Shown one piece after another: positions 1-6,227 of a stretch of DNA of 17,262 bases. The notes under the pieces were generated by a model. That model saw nothing but the letters and a program-made list of their open reading frames with translations. It had not been told where the DNA came from and did not search any database. The DNA comes from Pelagibacteraceae bacterium AG-339-N18 (GTDB lineage: Bacteria; Pseudomonadota; Alphaproteobacteria; Pelagibacterales; Pelagibacteraceae), in the NCBI GenBank assembly GCA_003282055.1, contig QCAD01000013.1, forward strand, positions 1 through 17,262. The letters are read 5' to 3'. The position numbers and the translations under genes were made by a program. Each line of letters opens with the position of its first letter. Positions within the stretch are counted from its first letter, which is position 1.

Positions 1-2
1 AC

Positions 3-68
3 GAGGAAGTAATAAAGGATAAAATTAAAGAACAACTTAAGAAAAAGTTTAAAAAATTATTAAAATGA
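3..68 (+). CDS. C-terminal tail of an unidentified upstream protein (partial)
   Basis: An open frame enters from the left edge and stops at TGA 66-68. Only about 21 residues are visible, ending QLKKKFKKLLK: a very basic, amphipathic, helix-like tail. The stop overlaps the start codon of the pilin-like gene as ATGA, so the two genes are probably translationally coupled in one operon. Highly charged helical tails of this kind occur at the end of AsmA-like envelope proteins, among others, but the fragment is too short to assign a family. The frame is supported by the ATGA junction and by stops in the other two + frames in this stretch. Confidence 0.5.
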   Translation, partial: EEVIKDKIKEQLKKKFKKLLK

Positions 69-565
69 ATAAAGGTTTTACATTAATTGAACTTTTAGTA
101 GTAGTAGCGATTTTGGGCATTATAACAACTATAGGTATCTTTGCTTATAATGGATATATTAATAGTGCAAAAAGAAGCGTTACACTTTCACAACATAGTA
201 AAGCGGTAGAATTTATTAAAAGCTCGTTAGCTTTATGTACGGCGCAAGGCGGAGGAACTCTTAAGTTAAGTAATACAAGATCAATTAATTGTGATATTGA
301 AAATACTGCTGGAAATATAAACTCGTTGAATAATGTATTTATAAATCATTTTCTAGATTTAGGCTGGGAAAACCCTTACGGTGAAAGTGATCCAGTTGTT
401 TATACTGGAACAAATAGCTCACAGGATAGAAATGGAAGGATGAGATTTGATGAAACTGAGTGCTCGAGTGGATCTCAAAGAAAACAAATAGCACTATGGG
501 TAAAAACGCATGTAGATGATGATTATAATCCAAAACTTATTGCGAAAAGTGGTTGGTGCTTTTAA
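65..565 (+). CDS. Type IV pilin-like protein (prepilin)
   Basis: This 166-residue protein begins with a class III prepilin signal. The short basic leader MNKG is followed by FTLIELL, so a prepilin peptidase would cut after Gly4 and methylate the new N-terminal Phe; Glu9 is the conserved mature Glu5. Residues 5-30 are the hydrophobic helix that anchors the subunit in the inner membrane before assembly. The rest is a variable globular head with four cysteines (58, 76, 133, 165). Cys133 and Cys165 bracket a C-terminal loop like the disulfide D-region of pilins. No assembly genes (pilB, pilC, pilQ, pilD) are in the window, so it relies on machinery encoded elsewhere. It could be the major pilin, a minor pilin or a pseudopilin; the sequence alone does not decide. 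Translation probably depends on coupling through the ATGA overlap, because no Shine-Dalgarno sequence is visible. The pilin-family call is secure; the exact role is not. Confidence 0.9.
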   Translation: MNKGFTLIELLVVVAILGIITTIGIFAYNGYINSAKRSVTLSQHSKAVEFIKSSLALCTAQGGGTLKLSNTRSINCDIENTAGNINSLNNVFINHFLDLGWENPYGESDPVVYTGTNSSQDRNGRMRFDETECSSGSQRKQIALWVKTHVDDDYNPKLIAKSGWCF

Positions 566-582
566 GTTTGTGATTATTTATA

Positions 583-611
583 TTGATTGAAAATTAATTT
601 ATATCTAAAAT
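583..611 (+). promoter_or_regulatory. Candidate sigma70-type promoter before the protease gene
   Basis: TTGATT (583-588) and TAAAAT (606-611) are separated by exactly 17 bases and match the -35/-10 consensus at 4 of 6 and 5 of 6 positions. The predicted transcription start falls at about the A of the protease ATG (618), so the message would be leaderless or nearly so. Such matches are easy to find by chance in DNA this AT-rich, so this is only a candidate. Confidence 0.3.
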
Positions 612-617
612 AAACTT

Positions 618-1598
618 ATGGTTGAAACTGTAGTTGCACTACTGCTTTTTTTAAATGGAAACATGGTTGAGCATGTTTACAAAGATAACCTTAAAGTCTG
701 TAACGAGTCTAAGAAAATTGCTGAACAAGTAGTTAATCCACTAAATGTTACTTTTGTGTGTAAAGAAGTTAAGGCGAAAACTGAGATAGATAGTGGTTCA
801 AAACAAAAAAAAATAGTTAAAGTTTTTGATAACAATATTTTCACTGGCTCTGGATCAGGTTTTTTCATTTCAGATGAAGGTCATTTAGTTACAAATTATC
901 ACGTCGTGAACTATTGCAACATTAATCAAGTTAATTATGCTGGCAAAACCAGTAAAGCAAAAATACTTGCATACGATAAAATGAATGACTTAGCATTATT
1001 AGAGACAAATATTAAACCTAAAGACAAATTTGATATAGCAACGCAGGATGCTAAACTTTTAGATGATATATATGTCGCCGGTTATCCTTTTGGTAAGGCA
1101 GTTAGCTCATCAGTAAAAGTTACTAAAGGAGTTGTTAGTGCTCTAGCAGGATTGCAAAATAACTATGCACTAGTTCAAATTGATGCAGCAATACAACCAG
1201 GTAATAGTGGCGGTCCCATTGTTAATACCAATGGCGATGTCATAGGAGTAGCAGTTGCAAAACTTGATTATAAAGATGCCCTAGAATCTTATGGTACAAT
1301 TCCTGAGAATACAAACTTTGGGATTAAATCATCAATATTAAAAAATTTTACTTCTGCTAATAATATTAAAAATTCAAACGAGGCACCTAAAGAAATTACA
1401 AAAGATAAAGTGGGTGAAAAAATTTTAAATGCCACAGCTTATGTAGGGTGTTATACATCTGAGAATAAAATTTCTGCACTGAAGACAGTTGAAACTGCTT
1501 TTGGCCAACCTAAATTAGCTTTTGATTTTGTTTGTTATAATGATTGTAAACAAAGAAATAGTGATAGTGTTTGTCAACAGCAATGCTCCCTTAACTAA
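618..1598 (+). CDS. Secreted trypsin-like serine protease (S1/Deg-type) with Cys-bearing extensions
   Basis: This 326-residue protein has a chymotrypsin-fold serine protease core at about residues 72-245. The catalytic triad is visible: His95 in TNYHVV, Asp124 in NDLALL and Ser197 in GNSGGP, and the last block is followed by IVNTNGDVIGVA as in DegP/HtrA-type proteases. There is no PDZ domain, unlike classical DegP/DegQ. The N-terminus has a short hydrophobic stretch (VVALLLFL) without a basic n-region, then a small segment (about 16-60) with Cys28 and Cys48. The C-terminal tail (about 270-326) has five cysteines (278, 306, 310, 319, 323). This suggests an oxidising extracytoplasmic location. 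The ATG at 618 is chosen because an in-frame stop lies at 606-608; no Shine-Dalgarno is visible. The first propeller-autotransporter gene follows after 14 bases, so the protease may share its transcript. Processing of those surface proteins is a possible job, but that is inference. Confidence 0.85.
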   Translation: MVETVVALLLFLNGNMVEHVYKDNLKVCNESKKIAEQVVNPLNVTFVCKEVKAKTEIDSGSKQKKIVKVFDNNIFTGSGSGFFISDEGHLVTNYHVVNYCNINQVNYAGKTSKAKILAYDKMNDLALLETNIKPKDKFDIATQDAKLLDDIYVAGYPFGKAVSSSVKVTKGVVSALAGLQNNYALVQIDAAIQPGNSGGPIVNTNGDVIGVAVAKLDYKDALESYGTIPENTNFGIKSSILKNFTSANNIKNSNEAPKEITKDKVGEKILNATAYVGCYTSENKISALKTVETAFGQPKLAFDFVCYNDCKQRNSDSVCQQQCSLN

Positions 1599-1612
1599 TG
1601 ATTTAAAAGAAC

Positions 1613-2011
1613 ATGAATAGGAAATTAACAAACTTTTTTTTAATTCTTTTTTTTTTAACTTTTCTTCCAGCACAAGCAGAGCCAACCAGAACCTACATTA
1701 ATAAAAAAGCTAATACGAATTTGTCGGGTGAAGCAAACGAGCCTGATATAGCTAGTATTAAATTTAGTCCTGATGGTAAAAAAGTTTTTGTATCAGATCA
1801 TGATAATACAGATGTTAATGATGGGGTGCATCAATATACACTTTCAACACCATGGGACATAAGTACTTTAGATGCATCTACTCGAATAAGTATGGATATC
1901 AATACGGGTGATGCAACTGCTAAAAATTCCAAAAAGCCTATTCTCTTTAATAATGATGGAACAAAATTTTTTTATATTTGGAACTTTTGGCGGAACCCTT
2001 GTAGTCTATAA
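1613..2011 (+). CDS. N-terminal fragment of autotransporter copy 1 (signal peptide and first repeats)
   Basis: These 132 residues hold a clear signal peptide ending near AQA (about residue 22), one full propeller repeat (FSPDGKKVFVSDH ... LSTPWDIST at residues 77-85), and the start of a second repeat (FNNDGTKFF). The frame then leaves the homologous reading at the T7 tract and ends after a short non-homologous tail. If translated as written, the product would be exported without a barrel and could not anchor in the outer membrane. Translation starts at ATG 1613, 14 bases after the protease stop, with only a weak AAAAGA element upstream. Confidence 0.6.
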   Translation: MNRKLTNFFLILFFLTFLPAQAEPTRTYINKKANTNLSGEANEPDIASIKFSPDGKKVFVSDHDNTDVNDGVHQYTLSTPWDISTLDASTRISMDINTGDATAKNSKKPILFNNDGTKFFYIWNFWRNPCSL

Positions 2012-2615
2012 CTTAACTACACCCTATGATATTTCCAGCATTTCTGCTTCAACACAAGTTGCAGATGATGGAATAGCCTATAATGTATTAGACCTTGGTA
2101 GCGACCCTATAAATACAGATGCAGAAATCAGATTACACGATGCTGATTTTAATAATGATGGAACAAAAATGTATTTAACTGATGGAAAACAAGGCGCTAC
2201 AAATATAGTTGAATATAATCTTATTACACCTTTTGACCCAAGTTCAGCATCCTATAATACTACTTTAAATACAGAAACAGATGGTGTTTCTCAATTTGGT
2301 ATGGAGCTTGCTTTTGATGACGATGGAACAAGAATGTATTTTGGAGAAGGGAATAATGGATCATCTACAGGTTATAAAATGTATGTTTATAAATTATCAA
2401 CTCCATTTTCAATTGCATCCGCAACATTTGTTGGCACTCATACATTAAATCTAGAAAGCGCTTCTGACGGTGGAACAATGTTCACGTGGGCATTTGGTGG
2501 ATACGATGGAAAAAAATTATATTTAACTACTAACGAGCTTTCTTCAGTTGGAAAATTAGATGACTTTATTTATGAGTTTGATTTAAGTTGTCCTTATGGA
2601 ATAGTTATTTGTGAA
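1744..2615 (+). repeat. Five degenerate propeller-type repeats in autotransporter copy 1
   Basis: Five units lie at about 1744-1890, 1934-2059, 2137-2275, 2294-2440 and 2481-2615. The consensus is F-x-x-DG-[TK]-[KR]-[MFL]-[FY] in the first half of the unit and [VI]-x-x-[YF]-x-L-[ST]-x-P-[YWF]-[DSG] in the second. Unit 2 contains the frameshift. Unit 5 replaces the Thr before Pro with Cys (CPYG) and adds a second Cys seven residues later. Repeats of this form generally fold as four-stranded blades. Whether five blades close a ring is not known from the sequence. Confidence 0.7.
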
Positions 2616-3860
2616 AGTGAAACAGCATCAGTTGTAAGTGCACAAGTGGAGATAGCTAAAAATGTTATTCATCAAAATACTTCATCAATTTTTAAAAGAT
2701 TTGAATGGTTGCGTAGAAATGAGAATAAAACAAATTTAAATAGTCATAATTTAAAATTAAATATTAACAATCCAATTTTAGCATCTTTAACAAATAAGTT
2801 ACAATCTTCTTTTAAAGATCTTAAATATACTCAAGCATCATTAAAAACAGAAAAACCATTAAATGATAAAAGAAAATGGTCCAGCTGGATACATGGAGAT
2901 ATTTCATTTGGAAGAAGGGGTGATACCATTTTATCAAAACCAAAAGGAATTTCCACTGAGGGAATATCGATTGGCACAGATAAATTAACCAAAAATGGCA
3001 ATTTTCTTGGATTTGCTATGAGATACGGTGATGACGATGTTGATATAAAATCTGCAACTAACGAGGAATTAAATTCTGAATCATTATCTTTTAATATCTA
3101 TAGCCAATTACCAGGTAATTCCTCAAATTTAAATGTTTTATTAGGATTAAGCTTTTTAAATATGGAAAAAATGGTCTCTGGAAACACTACTGGTAAACGA
3201 AATGGAAAACAAATTTATACAGCTTTAAGTTACGAAGAAGAAAAAAATTACAATAAATTTGACATAATTCCTTATGGTAAAACAGAACTAGGGATCACCC
3301 AGTTATCTGAATATACTGATTTTGGAATAAAGATCACAAATAATGTTAAAACCAATGAAAGACTTACTTTTAAAACAGGAAATGCATCTGCTGGTTTTAA
3401 GTTTGATCACACTTTATACGGGGATGGAACCAGATTAAGTAGAAATGGATTTTTAGAATATATGGTTGATTTTACTTCTGACATAGATCATCGTTATAAA
3501 AATCACATTGATAACGTCACAGTTCAAAACACCATTGAAAGACATTCAACAAACAATATTAAAGGAAATATTGGTTTTGAATTATTTCAAAAGAATGGTC
3601 ATACATTTGCATTTAATTATGAGCGATTTCAAAGTTTAGATAATAGTGCACACACAGATAGTCTCCTTTTTAAATTTGGAAAACAAAAAAATGAAAATAC
3701 CAATTTTAATGTAATTTATGATCCTTTAAAAAATAATAATACTGAGATCAATTATTCTAAAAATTACGATAATTTTAATTTAAAAGTAAAATCTAACTAC
3801 GCGATATATAGTAAAATTCCTGACTATGGTGCAGGTATTGAATTATCTGCAACGTTTTAA
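1908..3860 (+). CDS. C-terminal fragment of autotransporter copy 1 (repeats 2-5, linker, barrel)
   Basis: This is the downstream frame of the broken gene. Homology to the paralogue begins only at about 1974 (FGTFGG...), just after the T7 tract; the residues before that, from 1908, are an out-of-frame reading of the first fragment and not real protein. The in-frame ATGs at 1908, 1953 and 1956 have no Shine-Dalgarno sequence or signal peptide, so independent production of a functional exported protein is unlikely. The content is four propeller repeats, the terminal CPYGIVIC cysteine pair, the linker (from about 2641) and the whole barrel (2878-3860). Confidence 0.6.
   Translation: MMQLLKIPKSLFSLIMMEQNFFIFGTFGGTLVVYNLTTPYDISSISASTQVADDGIAYNVLDLGSDPINTDAEIRLHDADFNNDGTKMYLTDGKQGATNIVEYNLITPFDPSSASYNTTLNTETDGVSQFGMELAFDDDGTRMYFGEGNNGSSTGYKMYVYKLSTPFSIASATFVGTHTLNLESASDGGTMFTWAFGGYDGKKLYLTTNELSSVGKLDDFIYEFDLSCPYGIVICESETASVVSAQVEIAKNVIHQNTSSIFKRFEWLRRNENKTNLNSHNLKLNINNPILASLTNKLQSSFKDLKYTQASLKTEKPLNDKRKWSSWIHGDISFGRRGDTILSKPKGISTEGISIGTDKLTKNGNFLGFAMRYGDDDVDIKSATNEELNSESLSFNIYSQLPGNSSNLNVLLGLSFLNMEKMVSGNTTGKRNGKQIYTALSYEEEKNYNKFDIIPYGKTELGITQLSEYTDFGIKITNNVKTNERLTFKTGNASAGFKFDHTLYGDGTRLSRNGFLEYMVDFTSDIDHRYKNHIDNVTVQNTIERHSTNNIKGNIGFELFQKNGHTFAFNYERFQSLDNSAHTDSLLFKFGKQKNENTNFNVIYDPLKNNNTEINYSKNYDNFNLKVKSNYAIYSKIPDYGAGIELSATF
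1967..1973 (+). other. Seven-T homopolymer at the frameshift site
   Basis: The upstream frame reads aca-aaa-ttt-ttt-tat and hits a stop at 2009-2011. Removing one T gives aca-aaa-ttt-ttt-ata and joins FNNDGTKFF to IFGTFGG, restoring the repeat and the barrel frame. The tract directly abuts a 21-base stretch (1946-1966) that recurs exactly at 2148-2168. The site could be a mutation hot spot, a slippage site or a homopolymer sequencing error. Confidence 0.75.
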
Positions 3861-3864
3861 TCTC

Positions 3865-6162
3865 ATGAAATTTATAAAAATCTTTATTTTATTTTTCTTA
3901 TTTATATTTCCTATCTCAAGCTCATACGGGGCTATGGTAACTAGTGTGCAAAACGAAACATTTAGTGATAATAGCTCCCGTGAATTAAGAGGTATTGCAT
4001 TTAATGAAGATGGAACGAAGTTGTTTACTAGTTACCAAAAGGTAGCTAACCCGGGAGAAGAAGAGGAAGCCACTTATAAGTTAAATGAATATAATCTATC
4101 TACTCCATACGATATCTCTACTAGAACTTATGCTGGAAATGATGAAAGATGTGAATTGAATTCTAAGTCTGATGGTACTGGCAGGGGTCCATCGGACGAC
4201 AGGGTATTTGATATAGAATTTAGTAATGATGGAATGAAAGTATTTGTAGTAGAAGGACTAGTTGATAACAATATGGACCATGATAAAGTATTTAGATTTG
4301 ATTTAACCTCACCTTATGATATTTCGACCTGTTATTATGTGAGTGAAACTACGAATCTTGACAGCATGGCACTTCAAAACGGTAGTAAAGCTGGGTCAAG
4401 AGGTAGCGGAAATACTCCTATGAATAAAACAAGAAACCGTGTTCAAGGAATTGAATTTAATGAGACTGGTACAAAACTTTTTTTAATTTTCCATGGTCAA
4501 AACACTCTTCCAGCGGATGATGGAGGTGGACCCAGACTATCTAGACTTTTAGAATATAATCTCTCAACTCCCTATGACATAACTGATCTATCACTTGTTA
4601 CTACAGCAGGAATTGAATTAGAAGATGAGGTTAATAACCCACAAACAATGAGATTTAGCGCAAATGGAAAAAGAATTTTTATTGTTGACCACCTAGGTAA
4701 TGCGAATGGTCGCGAAGTTCATCAAATTTCACTTTCCAATCCATACGATACATCTTCATTTACTATAGATGGACGTGTTAGAGTGGAGGATCTAGATAGT
4801 GATCATGATGATCCAGGGGGAATTGCGTTTAGTAAATCTGGTTTAAAAATGTATGTCGGTGATGATGATCAAAGTAGTATTTATGAATTTGATTTAGTTT
4901 GTCCTTTTAATATCATTGAGGGAAAATGTCCTCCAATTACAGATAACAAAGATAGAACTGCAATGATGGAAGCCCAAATCGAAATTGCTAAAAGAACAAT
5001 AGATCATTCAACTGATACTGCTTTAAATCGTTTAAAATGGATAAGAAGAAATAAAGATAATCAAAATTTAACAAATCTTAATATTGATTTAAATTTTAAC
5101 AATCAAATGATTAATTCTTTAACTAAAGCAGTAAAAATTTCTAATACTAAGAAGAAGAAAGAAGATAAAAAAAAGGATATATTTTATTGGAGTGAGGGAA
5201 GTATTGCTGTTGGTAGAATAGGATACTCGAGTATCGCCTCAACAAAAAAAATTAGTACTGATGCTATTACAGTTGGTGCAGACAGACTTACTAACAACAA
5301 TGGAATTAAAGGATTAGCTTTTAGAGTAGGCAGAAATGATGTTGATATTGGAACTTCGGGAAGCAATCTAGATACCGATACATATAACCTTACATATTAT
5401 GCAACATCTCCCATCAAAGATGATACAAAGTTTTTAGACACAATTTTTGGCATTGGTAAATTAAGTTCAAATTTATTAAATATTTTAGATGGCAAAAATT
5501 TAACTGCTGATAGAAATGGTGGACAAATATACGGAACGATTAGAATTAAAGATGAAATAAAGAAAAATAATCTTACTTTAATTCCATCAGGAAGGTTTGA
5601 TATTGGTCATACTATTCTAGATAATTATAAAGAGATAGGCAATGGTGCTATAAAAGTAGAAAAACAACATTTTAGATCAAAAAAAATAAGGGCTGGATTA
5701 GCAGCTGTAGAAGATTTATCTAATGATAATTATACTTTTAGAAGACATGGAAAATTAGAGTACGTTGCTGACATCGATCGTTCATCTAATATTAAATACA
5801 CTTACGTTTCAGATACTTCTAAGAGGTTTAATGAAGAATTAAAAACCGGATCTTTGCATAATTTAAGTGGTGAAATTGGTATTGATATTATTATGTCAAA
5901 TAGTTTTAGTATTTTTCTAATATATGAGCGTAATCAAGAGTTAGGAACTGGATATACTGATAAAATGCATATTGCACTTGGATATTTACCAAATAAAAAT
6001 ACTAATTATGCCTTTGTAATTGATGGTGCAGATGAACCTAAGTCTAATTATATTATCAAAAAGAAAGTAAACGATTTTTTGCTTGATTTTAAGTTAACAA
6101 ATAATTTAATGAATCCCATAGATTACCACGAGGCATCTATAAATTTAATACGTAAGTTTTAG
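3865..6162 (+). CDS. Propeller-repeat autotransporter, copy 2 (intact outer-membrane protein)
   Basis: The start is taken at ATG 3865, which gives 765 residues and an N-terminal Sec signal peptide (MKFIKIFILFFLFIFPISSS, cleavage near residues 20-24). An in-frame upstream ATG at 3826 would overlap copy 1 and bury the signal. Residues about 40-355 carry five propeller-type repeats, with LSTPYDIS in units 1 and 3 and variants in the others. Unit 5 ends in a Cys pair (346 and 355). A helical linker follows (about 368-425, with EIAKRTID and LKWIRRN). Residues about 439-765 form an autotransporter-type barrel ending in IRKF. By analogy with autotransporters, the barrel would sit in the outer membrane and display or export the propeller passenger. 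It lies four bases after copy 1, so the pair arose by tandem duplication and is co-transcribed. The passenger's ligand is unknown; adhesion, phage interaction or polymer binding are all possible. Confidence 0.85.
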   Translation: MKFIKIFILFFLFIFPISSSYGAMVTSVQNETFSDNSSRELRGIAFNEDGTKLFTSYQKVANPGEEEEATYKLNEYNLSTPYDISTRTYAGNDERCELNSKSDGTGRGPSDDRVFDIEFSNDGMKVFVVEGLVDNNMDHDKVFRFDLTSPYDISTCYYVSETTNLDSMALQNGSKAGSRGSGNTPMNKTRNRVQGIEFNETGTKLFLIFHGQNTLPADDGGGPRLSRLLEYNLSTPYDITDLSLVTTAGIELEDEVNNPQTMRFSANGKRIFIVDHLGNANGREVHQISLSNPYDTSSFTIDGRVRVEDLDSDHDDPGGIAFSKSGLKMYVGDDDQSSIYEFDLVCPFNIIEGKCPPITDNKDRTAMMEAQIEIAKRTIDHSTDTALNRLKWIRRNKDNQNLTNLNIDLNFNNQMINSLTKAVKISNTKKKKEDKKKDIFYWSEGSIAVGRIGYSSIASTKKISTDAITVGADRLTNNNGIKGLAFRVGRNDVDIGTSGSNLDTDTYNLTYYATSPIKDDTKFLDTIFGIGKLSSNLLNILDGKNLTADRNGGQIYGTIRIKDEIKKNNLTLIPSGRFDIGHTILDNYKEIGNGAIKVEKQHFRSKKIRAGLAAVEDLSNDNYTFRRHGKLEYVADIDRSSNIKYTYVSDTSKRFNEELKTGSLHNLSGEIGIDIIMSNSFSIFLIYERNQELGTGYTDKMHIALGYLPNKNTNYAFVIDGADEPKSNYIIKKKVNDFLLDFKLTNNLMNPIDYHEASINLIRKF
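3985..4930 (+). repeat. Five degenerate propeller-type repeats in autotransporter copy 2
   Basis: Units lie at about 3985-4140, 4203-4350, 4438-4610, 4641-4775 and 4815-4930. Each pairs an F-x-x-[DETSN]-G-x-[KR] strand (for example FNEDGTKLF, FSNDGMKVF, FSANGKRIF) with an L-[ST]-x-P-[YF] strand (LSTPYDIS, LTSPYDIS, LSNPYDTS, LVCPFNI). The copy number equals that of copy 1, so the duplication involved the whole array and not single repeats. Loop length between the two strands varies and is longest in unit 3. Confidence 0.7.
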
Positions 6163-6181
6163 CTTAATTATGGTGAAAATA

Positions 6182-6203
6182 TAAAAATTAGTAATAATTT
6201 TTA
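6182..6203 (+). terminator. AT-only hairpin with GUAA tetraloop (candidate terminator)
   Basis: TAAAAATTA (6182-6190) pairs perfectly with TAATTTTTA (6195-6203) around the loop GTAA, a GNRA-type tetraloop. The 3' arm contains five Ts, so the element could act as a weak terminator after the autotransporter operon in an AT-rich genome. It is the only perfect long inverted repeat noticed in the 65-base gap before priA. With no GC pairs its stability is low. Confidence 0.4.
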
Positions 6204-6227
6204 CTCTAGATATACTACCTATAAAAA

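Larger units (their letters stand above)
1613..3860 (+). pseudogene. Propeller-repeat autotransporter, copy 1, split by a one-base frameshift
   Basis: Read through with one T removed from the tract at 1967-1973, this locus encodes about 748 residues. It would have a Sec signal peptide (MNRKLTNFFLILFFLTFLPAQA), five propeller-type repeats (to about residue 335), a helical linker with the motif RFEWLRRN, and a C-terminal beta barrel of about 327 residues (from about 422) ending in SATF. A terminal Phe is the usual outer-membrane insertion signal. The order and length match the intact paralogue that follows four bases downstream, which is the main evidence that the two frames were one gene. As it stands, the first frame stops at 2009-2011 and the rest lies in the +1 frame. 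The break may be a real inactivating mutation, an OFF state of a phase-variable gene, a slippage-dependent gene or an assembly error. The downstream part shows no further stops or shifts, so if the break is real it is recent or tolerated. Substrate or ligand of the passenger is unknown. Confidence 0.8.

Noticed and set aside
1908..1973. A separate gene starting at ATG 1908
   Set aside because: The residues before about 1974 are an out-of-frame reading of the first fragment; homology to the paralogue in that frame begins only after the T7 tract.
3826..3864. Upstream ATG at 3826 as the start of the second autotransporter
   Set aside because: It overlaps the end of the first copy and adds 13 residues (MVQVLNYLQRFNL) ahead of a textbook signal peptide. 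ATG 3865, four bases after the previous stop, fits better.
1744..4930. Repeat arrays considered as a CRISPR array
   Set aside because: The repeats are protein-level, imperfect, in frame and separated by coding sequence; there are no uniform direct repeats with spacers.
6188..6216. Sigma70 promoter for priA (TTAGTA / TATACT)
   Set aside because: The -10 box is acceptable, but the -35 matches at only 3 of 6 positions and overlaps the hairpin; it is not distinguishable from chance in this composition.
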